A stretch of 6,465 nt of DNA, taken from assembly GCA_031263805.1 (NCBI GenBank), contig JAISFB010000112.1, positions 1 through 6,465 on the forward strand, written 5' to 3'. This DNA comes from Oscillospiraceae bacterium. Lineage in GTDB: Bacteria; Bacillota; Clostridia; Oscillospirales; Oscillospiraceae. Position 1 is the first letter of the stretch. Every line of letters starts with the position of its first letter. Positions 1-5,682 of this stretch are shown piece by piece. Both the position numbers and the translations under genes were made by a program. The notes under the pieces are model-generated. The model saw nothing but the letters and a program-made list of their open reading frames with translations. It did no database searches and was not told the origin of the DNA.

Positions 1-180
<180 letters not shown>

Positions 181-196
181 GCGCTCCGGTTTACAC

Positions 197-208
197 TTCA
201 AATTTGAA
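197..208. repeat. Perfect 12-base palindrome TTCAAATTTGAA upstream of the toxin-antitoxin promoter
   Basis: TTCAAA/TTTGAA is an exact inverted repeat with no spacer, in the AT-rich gap after ligA. It lies 24 bases upstream of the -35 element at 233. It could be a protein-binding site, for example a second operator for the antitoxin, or simply a chance palindrome in AT-rich DNA. It is not a terminator: there is no loop and no strong GC stem. The rest of the 181-306 gap holds only the promoter, the second palindrome and the antitoxin ribosome binding site. Confidence 0.35.
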
Positions 209-232
209 TTAGTTTTGATCGTCCGCTTGCTG

Positions 233-261
233 TTTACAATTCTGTTATTCTGCTGTATAAT
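233..261 (+). promoter_or_regulatory. Sigma-70/SigA-type promoter of the toxin-antitoxin operon
   Basis: A TTTACA -35 element (233-238) and a perfect TATAAT -10 element (256-261) are separated by the optimal 17 bases. The surrounding sequence is AT-rich, unlike the coding DNA on both sides. Transcription should start near 267-269, giving a leader of about 40 bases before the antitoxin start at 307. The 12-base palindrome at 276-287 would lie just downstream of the start site, a position where a bound repressor could block initiation or clearance. Confidence 0.8.
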
Positions 262-275
262 GTTTTCATCTAAAC

Positions 276-287
276 GCCCCGCGGGGC
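276..287. promoter_or_regulatory. Candidate operator: palindrome GCCCCGCGGGGC in the toxin-antitoxin leader
   Basis: GCCCCG/CGGGGC is an exact 12-base inverted repeat between the predicted transcription start and the antitoxin ribosome binding site, standing out as a GC island in an AT-rich leader. RelB/DinJ antitoxins are ribbon-helix-helix proteins that normally autorepress their own promoter by binding short palindromes there, so this is the best operator candidate. Its core CCCCGCGG recurs at 331-338 inside the start of the antitoxin gene, which could be a second, weaker site. Binding itself is an inference. Confidence 0.5.
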
Positions 288-293
288 AGCTAT

Positions 294-298
294 GGAGG
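294..298 (+). promoter_or_regulatory. Ribosome binding site that sets the antitoxin start at 307
   Basis: GGAGG at 294-298 lies 8 bases before ATG 307, the ideal spacing. The earlier in-frame ATG at 292 overlaps this Shine-Dalgarno sequence and has only the GC palindrome and CAGCT in front of it, so 307 is the better start. Confidence 0.75.
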
Positions 299-306
299 TG
301 CCGGTT

Positions 307-639
307 ATGGCGAATATCTCACTCCGCGCTCCCCGCGGATCATTAGGTGATGTCGCAAGGGAAGCGGGTTCGATCAACATTCTTTTGGACGGCGACGTTA
401 AAACTCGCTTTGAAAAGTTTTGCCGCACTGTCGGTATGGAGCCGACAACCGCGATAAGTCTTTTCGTTAATGCTGTTGTGCGTGAACAACGTATACCGTT
501 CGAAATCTCTGCTTCACGCGGCGACCCTTTCTATTCGGACGCCAACCAAAAATTTTTGCTTGAATCTATTGCGCAGTTAGATCGCGGAGAGGGGCGGCAG
601 TTCGATGATGTCGGTGAAATTTTCACCTCTCGCTCTTGA
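307..639 (+). CDS. Type II antitoxin, RelB/DinJ family
   Basis: The product (110 residues from ATG 307, or 115 from ATG 292) should neutralise the toxin encoded directly downstream and autorepress the operon. The segment INILLDGDVKTRFEKF followed by VGMEPTTAISLFVNAVV and IPFEIS matches the RelB/DinJ ribbon-helix-helix pattern: a short strand, an RID/LDG-DVK turn, an LG(M/L)-xxTTAI helix and a closing (I/L)PF. The C-terminal part, from YSDANQKFLLESIAQL on, matches the flexible toxin-wrapping tail common in this family. The start at 307 is preferred because GGAGG lies 8 bases upstream. About 22 residues precede the usual beta strand, which is longer than in typical DinJ. Its 3' end overlaps the toxin gene by 35 bases, which suggests translational coupling. 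The base composition is more AT-rich than that of the neighbouring operons, consistent with recent acquisition. Confidence 0.85.
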   Translation: MANISLRAPRGSLGDVAREAGSINILLDGDVKTRFEKFCRTVGMEPTTAISLFVNAVVREQRIPFEISASRGDPFYSDANQKFLLESIAQLDRGEGRQFDDVGEIFTSRS

Positions 640-877
640 ACAGTTCTTTTCTGTTGAGGAAAGCGATAAGCGGCTATTCAGAGGCTTGAAAAAGATGATT
701 ACGGACATCCAGCGGAATGGAACCGGCGGCTTGGGTCACCCGGAAGCTCTGTCCGGCAATCTCGCAGGATGGTGGAGCAAGCAAATCGACGACGCCAACC
801 GTCTTGTATTTCGCATAACCGGAGCCCCGGCGATTGTGGAAATCGCGGAATGTTGTACGCACTATGGGGATAAGTAA
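605..877 (+). CDS. yoeB: Type II toxin, Txe/YoeB family mRNA endoribonuclease
   Basis: This is a 90-residue protein of the RelE/YoeB fold, close to the 84 residues of E. coli YoeB. Family members act at the ribosome and cut mRNA in the A site. Landmarks align along the length: EESDKRLFRGLKKMITDI corresponds to the ETDKR helix of YoeB, then GLGHPEAL, GNLAGWWSKQI, NRLVFRI and the C-terminal THY. The known YoeB catalytic residues (Glu46, Arg65, His83, Tyr84) correspond to Glu47, Arg66, His86 and Tyr87, so the toxin looks intact and active. ATG 605 follows GAGGGG (589-594) by 10 bases; ATG 608 is an alternative that removes one Met. It lies within the antitoxin reading frame by 35 bases and is followed by a strong terminator. 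The partner is RelB/DinJ-like rather than the YefM type that accompanies E. coli YoeB. Confidence 0.9.
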   Translation: MMSVKFSPLALEQFFSVEESDKRLFRGLKKMITDIQRNGTGGLGHPEALSGNLAGWWSKQIDDANRLVFRITGAPAIVEIAECCTHYGDK

Positions 878-904
878 TCACTTTTTCGCATGAAGACTTA
901 TTCG

Positions 905-945
905 CAAGCGCCCCGGATAAAAATATCCGGGGCGCTTGTGTTTTT
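905..945 (+). terminator. Rho-independent terminator of the toxin-antitoxin operon
   Basis: Bases 905-919 (CAAGCGCCCCGGATA) pair perfectly with 924-938, forming a 15-base stem with an AAAA loop, followed by TGTTTTTG with a run of five T at 941-945. It starts 27 bases after the toxin stop. The convergent minus-strand operon ends at 960, so the same hairpin lies 21 bases after that stop too. On the minus strand the sequence after the stem is CGAATAAGTC, without a T run, so intrinsic termination in that direction should be weaker, though the hairpin could still protect the 3' end of that transcript. Confidence 0.92.
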
Positions 946-959
946 GTTCAGAGACCGCG

Positions 960-3299
960 TTACTTGGCCGCGAGCAGCGCCCGCTTTACCATTGTTTTCG
1001 CGAGCTGTATCTTGTACTTCGTGGACTCGAACGGCTGCGCCTCGGCGACTGCGGCGGCGCCGGCGGCTTCCGCGACGCTCTCGTCGATCTTCTTGCCGGC
1101 GATGACATCTTCCGCGGCGTAGGCGCGGAACGGCTTCGGCGCTATCGCGTTGAGCGCGACGCGCGGCGAGGCTCCGCCGATCTTCACGGCGCAGTTGACG
1201 ATGGGGAAGTCTATCGACTTGCGGAACGCAAATTTGATAAACGCGCTCTTTTCGCCCGCCGCCGGGGCGGGAACTTGGATCTCCGTGATGATCTCGTCGA
1301 TGGACAGCACGGTGCTCGACGGGATTTTTACAGTGAAGAAGTCCTCGGCGTCGATAACGCGCGTGTTCGTGACGATTTTCGCGTCGAGCGCGATGAGCGC
1401 CGGCGCGATATCGGACGGGTGCACGGCGTAGCAGGAGCAGGTGAGGCAGCGCTGCGCCTCGGCCGTCGCTTCTTCCTTCGAGGCGGTGAACGCGTCCTCG
1501 ACGTTGATGCTGCGCTCTTCAAGCTTGACCTCGCGCAGCTTCATCATTTCGGTGCGCGTGACGCCCTCGGCGTCGGATTTGAGATATTCGGAGCAATCGC
1601 AGTACTCGGACGCGGACGAATCGACGCCTAAATAGCGCGCCATTCCGTTGGCGGCGGCGTGCCCATTCGCTATCGCGCGGATGACCGTGCCGGGGCCGGT
1701 CGTCGCGTCGCCCGCGGCGTAGACGCCCTTGCGGGAGGTCTGGGCCTGGTCGTTGATATCGATGAGGCCGCGCGGGGAGAGCTGGACCTGATATTTATCG
1801 TCGAGGAACGAGAGGTCTACGCTTTGGCCGATCGCCATCAGAATGTTCTCGGCGGTGACGACCGTTTTTTCGTTCTCGTCGTATTTCGGGGAAAAGCGGC
1901 CCTGCTCGTCGCGCAGGCTTACGCAGCGCTTGAGCTCCATTCCGCGCACGACGCCGTTTTCCTCGACGACGCGGCTCATTCCCCACGCGGGCATCACAAC
2001 GATGCCTTCTTCCTCGGCGCGGGCGATTTCCTCTATGCTGGCGGGCATTATCTCGCGGGTTTCGAGGCAGGCGAGCGTGACTTTCTTCGCGCCGAGGCGC
2101 TTTGCCGTGATCGCGACGTCCATAGCAACGTTGCCGCCGCCCATGACGAAAACCTCGGAGCCGAGCTTGCCGTCCATCCATTTTGTGACCTCCGTCAGGA
2201 AGTCGAGGCCGAACGTCGTCAGTTCCTCACCGGCGAGGCCGGCGACGGGGCGCTTCCACGTGCCGGTCGAGTAGCAGACGCTGTCGTATTGCTTTTCCAA
2301 ATCCTCCGGCTGGACGTCCGCGCCGATTTTTTGGCCCGTCTTGAACTGTATGCCCATGCCTTCGAGAGCCTTGATGAATTTACGGACGAGCTCCTTCGGC
2401 AGACGGTAAGCCGGGATGGCGTACATAAGCATTCCGCCCGCTTCGTCCTTGACGTCGTACACCGTTACCTTGTTGCCGGCTTTTCTGAGATAGTACGCGG
2501 CGGAAAGTCCCGCGGGGCCGCCGCCGACGATGGCGACGGATTTTCCGGTTTCCGTTTTCGGCGCTGTGTAGAATTTTTCGGCGTTGTCGAGGATGTAGTC
2601 GCCGAGAGTGCGTTCTACGCCGTTGATGTATACGGGGTCGCCGAAGGAGCACTGGTTGCACTTTGTCTGGCACGGATGCGCGCAGACGCGGCCCGTGAGC
2701 ATCGGCATCGGGTTGACATTCATAATGATTTTCGCCGCCGCGTCCCAGTTGCCCTTGCGGATCTGCGCCTGATACGCGGGAATATCCGTCGCCGCGGGGC
2801 ATTCCTGTTGACACGGGGTCGCCGCGGGCTTCACCCCGCCGAGCACGGAATGATAGCGGTTGTCGCCCTGCATGGCGTAGCACTCGTCGCCGCCCTTGCG
2901 CAGACATTCAAAGCGGTTTTCGGCCTTGCGGAAATACCAGCAGCGCGGAAGCTGAGCTATATTGCCTGCGATCGTGCTCATATCGCGCAGATGCGGAGAT
3001 GAGACGGCTTTCGCGGCCTGCGCTAACGCCGTGTACTTACTGAGCACGGTCTCGTTTTCCGCGAGGTCGGAAAGGCGCGTCGTCGCGCCGATTTTCAGCG
3101 TGCCGTTCTCCTCTTTTATATAGTCGAGGCCGGGGATGGATTTGATGTTTACGACGTTTTTCGGGTAAATCGGCAAAATGTTGTCTTTCAGCGTACCGAG
3201 AAGGTCGGTGCCGCCGGCGATGATGTTTGCCTGCCCCTGGCTAAGGGCGGCGGACGCCTCTTGCAGCGTGACGGCGTTTGTATGATAAAAAGGTTTCAT
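960..3299 (-). CDS. Molybdenum hydroxylase FAD subunit with an inserted GltD/YgfK-like iron-sulfur flavoprotein module
   Basis: The 779-residue product is far larger than a normal FAD subunit (about 290). Residues 1-155 form the first half of a xanthine dehydrogenase/4-hydroxybenzoyl-CoA reductase type FAD domain, with the FAD loops IIAGGTDLLGTLK (26-38) and TIAGNIAQ (109-116) and a Cys-rich loop (C120, C132, C140, then GDNRYHSVLGG). Residues 156-622 are a glutamate-synthase-small-subunit-like module: Cys C163, C167, C206, C210, C214 and C217 for iron-sulfur clusters, a GxGxxG dinucleotide motif at 259-264, a second one (VFVMGGGNVAMD, 383-394), and GVYAAGD at 525-531. From C623 the FAD domain resumes (CYAVHPSDIAPALIALDA) and ends with the CO-dehydrogenase-flavoprotein C-terminal domain (about 645-775). 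It should accept electrons from the iron-sulfur subunit and exchange them with NAD(P)(H), with the second flavin site as an extra route. The TAG stop of the upstream gene (3309-3311) overlaps its ribosome binding site AGGGTGA, with a 9-base gap. Confidence 0.88.
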   Translation of the reverse strand: MKPFYHTNAVTLQEASAALSQGQANIIAGGTDLLGTLKDNILPIYPKNVVNIKSIPGLDYIKEENGTLKIGATTRLSDLAENETVLSKYTALAQAAKAVSSPHLRDMSTIAGNIAQLPRCWYFRKAENRFECLRKGGDECYAMQGDNRYHSVLGGVKPAATPCQQECPAATDIPAYQAQIRKGNWDAAAKIIMNVNPMPMLTGRVCAHPCQTKCNQCSFGDPVYINGVERTLGDYILDNAEKFYTAPKTETGKSVAIVGGGPAGLSAAYYLRKAGNKVTVYDVKDEAGGMLMYAIPAYRLPKELVRKFIKALEGMGIQFKTGQKIGADVQPEDLEKQYDSVCYSTGTWKRPVAGLAGEELTTFGLDFLTEVTKWMDGKLGSEVFVMGGGNVAMDVAITAKRLGAKKVTLACLETREIMPASIEEIARAEEEGIVVMPAWGMSRVVEENGVVRGMELKRCVSLRDEQGRFSPKYDENEKTVVTAENILMAIGQSVDLSFLDDKYQVQLSPRGLIDINDQAQTSRKGVYAAGDATTGPGTVIRAIANGHAAANGMARYLGVDSSASEYCDCSEYLKSDAEGVTRTEMMKLREVKLEERSINVEDAFTASKEEATAEAQRCLTCSCYAVHPSDIAPALIALDAKIVTNTRVIDAEDFFTVKIPSSTVLSIDEIITEIQVPAPAAGEKSAFIKFAFRKSIDFPIVNCAVKIGGASPRVALNAIAPKPFRAYAAEDVIAGKKIDESVAEAAGAAAVAEAQPFESTKYKIQLAKTMVKRALLAAK
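1434..2834 (-). other. Inserted GltD/YgfK-like module within the FAD subunit (residues 156-622)
   Basis: Placing YHSVLGG (149-155) directly before CYAVHPSD (623-630) restores the continuous FAD-domain sequence expected of this family, so the module is nested, not appended. Order inside: an iron-sulfur N-terminal part (CQQECPAATDIPAY, then TGRVCAHPCQTKCNQC), the FAD fold, the NAD(P) fold, GVYAAGD and RAIANGHAAA, then a C-terminal EAQRCLTCSC motif. In stand-alone GltD proteins an RCxxC motif comes at the N-terminus, so its place at the far end here suggests that the two ends of the insert come together to complete a cluster site. E. coli encodes related FAD (YgfM) and GltD-like (YgfK) proteins as separate genes. 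Confidence 0.75.
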
Positions 3300-3308
3300 T
3301 CGTTCACC

Positions 3309-5663
3309 CTATGCCTTTCCTAAAGCTTTGAGCACCACGTCCGGCGTCGCCGGCGGGTCTACCCAAACGCCGATGGCGTTGTGTATCGCGATGATGACAA
3401 GATGCGTGTTCGCCAGCGAGTGGCTGATACCCGAAGCGCCGTAGGCGGCGTTGCCGGAGCGCGTTTCGAGATACTGTTTATCGATGCGCGGGGCGTCGAG
3501 CATACCCGTGCGGCGGTGGTCGATCATATTGTTGTTGAGCTGCACGCCGGTTTTCTCGTCGTAGACGAATTCGCCCAAGAGCTGGCAGCTTTGAGAGAAG
3601 TACATGACCTGATCGAGCTGGCTTTCGAGCGACGTCGGACGCAGAACCTTGCCCGGGTCTGCAACGATGCCGAAGCGGATTATCTCCACCTCGCCGGTTT
3701 CTTCATCGACCGCGACCTCGCAGAAGCAGGTGTTCATCGTATCGAGCATCTTGCCCATACCGAGGCTCCAGATGGCCGCGGGCGGACGCCCGGAGTATGT
3801 CGCGAACACATTTGCCGAAACGGCGGCGCGAAGGGGCTTACCCTGCGACGGGTCTTTTTTCAGGCAGACCATACCGTTTTGCAGATCGAGCTCGTCGGCG
3901 CTTGTCACGCCTTCGAGAGGATTGGGCTGAGGAGGCCCGCCGAAGCCGCCGAACATTCCGGGCGCGGGCGGGTTTTTGAGCTGCTCGACAGCCGCCTCAA
4001 GGATTTTCGCTTTGAGGATGTTTGCGCACTCCTTCATCGCCCAGCTCGACGCCGTGGAGCCGTCAGAGCCGCCGCCGACGGGAGTAAAGGTCTCGCGGTA
4101 GTCGAAGTCGATGGCGACGTCTTCATATTCGAGCCCGAGCTCCTCGGCGACGACCATCGCGTTGCATTCCACGGCGAATATGCCCGTGCAGGGGCCCTGC
4201 GTCGGCATATGTACTATGCCGTTGCGCAGCTCCAGCTTGCAGTCGTAGCCGGAAAACGCGTGGCGGGGGCATATCTGATAGCGGAACGCCGCGCCGTGCT
4301 TTCTGCCGTCGGGCAGCGTTTTCGCGCCTGATTTGTGCCAATTCCAGTCCATCAGCTTTTTCCCGGCTTCGAGGCACGCCTCAAAGCTCGGGACGGGGCG
4401 CATATCCTCCTGCGAATCCGGGCCGTGCAGATTGAGCTTCGCTATATCTACCGGGTCACGTCCGAGCTCCTCGGCGATGAGATATATCGCCATCGTGCCG
4501 GAATCCCAGTTGAACGGGCAGTGCTGACCGGAGAGGAACATTTTCCCGCGGTTTGAATCGACGATTTCCATACGCTGGCGGATGTTCGGGCATTTAAGCG
4601 TGTAGTACGGACCGTAGCCCTGGTCGTTCGCCGCGCCGAAGCTCGACGAGCCGAAGGAACCGTTGTCGGCGATCGAGAAATCATCGACGGCGGTGATCAG
4701 CCCTTCGTCCGTGAAGCCGATCTTGAGCTGCATAAACCGCTCGTTCATCAGGAAGTCATACGTATCCTCGCGAGTGTTGGCGCAGCGGACGGGGCGTCCC
4801 GTGCGGCGGGCGAGCAGGGGAGTGATCTCCTGCGATTTGCGCAGACCCCAGTCGCAGTAGCGTCCGCCCTGGAACAGACCGCGCTGGATAGTCTTTTCGT
4901 TCGATACGCCGTACATCTGGCCGACGCTCGTGCGGCGCTGGACGGCGCCCTCGATGTGAAGATTCGGGCCCTCGCCGAGATACGGGTCATCGTACCCCTC
5001 GTCCCACCAGGCGACGGACGCCGGGGGATTGGGCATACCGGAGAGGAACGCCGGGAGCTTCAGCTCGAACTCGATCACGTGCTCCGCCTCCGCAAGCGCC
5101 TTGTCAACGTCGCCCTGAACTGTTGTGGCGAAAGACACGTTGCCGCGCTTGGGCTCGCCCGGAGCGGGACCGAACATACTCGGCGCGTCCTGCTTTAAGC
5201 GCACGACGGGCGCGTCTTCCTCACGTCCCTTTTTCAGGTCTAAGACGTGCGGCATGACCTCCCACTCGATATCAAGCTGGCGCAGAGCTTCCTCACATAT
5301 ATCCTCGTCCTCCGCGACGACTATTACGGCGACTTCCTCGCCGGCCATATCCGCCCAGTTGTCGAGGTACGCCTGCGGCGGGCCGAAGCCTCCGCCTATC
5401 GTGTACATATCGGGGTCTTCCCAGGTGACGATATCCACGACGCCGGGGATCGCGAGCGCGCGGGTCGTATCCACCTTTTTTACAAGCGCGTTCGCGTACG
5501 GGCTGCGCAGAAATTTTGCGTGGAGCATATTCGGGACCGCGTAGTCGATGCCGAATTTTGCCAGACCCGTGGCAAGCGCGTAGCTGAGCTTGCCGGGGAG
5601 ATTGTGTTTACCTACGACGCGAAAATTTTCGCGCTGACCATTTGCGCCTACTAAATCTGCCAT
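3309..5663 (-). CDS. Molybdopterin-binding large subunit, xanthine dehydrogenase/aldehyde oxidase family (divergent)
   Basis: The 784-residue protein has the usual length and order of the family. An a/b-hammerhead domain comes first (about 18-145; MLHAKFLRSPYANALVKKVD, PGVVDIVTWED and AGEEVAVIVVAEDE are typical), followed by the molybdenum-cofactor domains (about 170-784). Recognisable landmarks are LLARRTGRPVRCANTRED (283-300), AEELGRDPVDIAKLN (397-411), GGGSDGSTASSWAMKE (530-545), VAVDEETGEVEI (650-661) and WVDPPATPDVVLKAL (767-781). The family hydroxylates heterocycles or aldehydes with water-derived oxygen at a Mo-pterin site; the substrate here is unknown. Several active-site signatures are altered: QGGRYCDWG (265-273) replaces the GGxFGGK loop, SGQHCPFNWDSG (378-389) replaces RGxGxPQ, and GASGISHS (742-749) replaces GAKGxGEPP, so the usual catalytic Glu is missing. 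A Pro/Gly-rich stretch (564-583) is inserted in the cofactor domain. GGGAG at 5674-5678 precedes the start by 10 bases; the gap from the upstream gene is 19 bases. Confidence 0.9.
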   Translation of the reverse strand: MADLVGANGQRENFRVVGKHNLPGKLSYALATGLAKFGIDYAVPNMLHAKFLRSPYANALVKKVDTTRALAIPGVVDIVTWEDPDMYTIGGGFGPPQAYLDNWADMAGEEVAVIVVAEDEDICEEALRQLDIEWEVMPHVLDLKKGREEDAPVVRLKQDAPSMFGPAPGEPKRGNVSFATTVQGDVDKALAEAEHVIEFELKLPAFLSGMPNPPASVAWWDEGYDDPYLGEGPNLHIEGAVQRRTSVGQMYGVSNEKTIQRGLFQGGRYCDWGLRKSQEITPLLARRTGRPVRCANTREDTYDFLMNERFMQLKIGFTDEGLITAVDDFSIADNGSFGSSSFGAANDQGYGPYYTLKCPNIRQRMEIVDSNRGKMFLSGQHCPFNWDSGTMAIYLIAEELGRDPVDIAKLNLHGPDSQEDMRPVPSFEACLEAGKKLMDWNWHKSGAKTLPDGRKHGAAFRYQICPRHAFSGYDCKLELRNGIVHMPTQGPCTGIFAVECNAMVVAEELGLEYEDVAIDFDYRETFTPVGGGSDGSTASSWAMKECANILKAKILEAAVEQLKNPPAPGMFGGFGGPPQPNPLEGVTSADELDLQNGMVCLKKDPSQGKPLRAAVSANVFATYSGRPPAAIWSLGMGKMLDTMNTCFCEVAVDEETGEVEIIRFGIVADPGKVLRPTSLESQLDQVMYFSQSCQLLGEFVYDEKTGVQLNNNMIDHRRTGMLDAPRIDKQYLETRSGNAAYGASGISHSLANTHLVIIAIHNAIGVWVDPPATPDVVLKALGKA
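3915..3974 (-). repeat. Pro/Gly-rich insert in the large subunit (residues 564-583)
   Basis: NPPAPGMFGGFGGPPQPNPL interrupts the molybdenum-binding domain between a helix (AKILEAAVEQLK) and the following strand region (ADELDLQNGMV). Usual homologues have only a short linker there. Its GGFGGPP core also occurs in the C-terminal tail of the small subunit, and the 14-base DNA string CCGCCGAAGCCGCC is identical at 3937-3950 and 5711-5724. A related IGGGFGPPQ occurs earlier in the same protein (89-97). Confidence 0.6.
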
Positions 5664-5682
5664 TTCTCATACACTCCCTTCA

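Noticed and set aside
292..306. ATG 292 as antitoxin start
   Set aside because: It overlaps the GGAGG that is ideally placed for ATG 307 and has no Shine-Dalgarno of its own.
890..1105. Small plus-strand frame after the toxin (71 codons)
   Set aside because: It reads through the terminator and into antisense of the redox operon, ending in a poly-Arg stretch with no family resemblance.
936..1631. Plus-strand open frame starting in the terminator
   Set aside because: It begins inside the terminator hairpin, has no ribosome binding site and runs antisense to the FAD subunit.
1659..3002. Long plus-strand open frame (447 codons) opposite the FAD subunit
   Set aside because: Antisense shadow of a high-GC gene: biased Arg/Ala/Asp composition, no recognisable motif and no ribosome binding site, whereas the minus frame has unmistakable flavoprotein motifs.
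3381..4331. Plus-strand open frame (316 codons) opposite the molybdenum subunit
   Set aside because: Antisense shadow; the product is low-information and Arg/Ala/Val-rich, and the minus strand encodes a full-length family protein.
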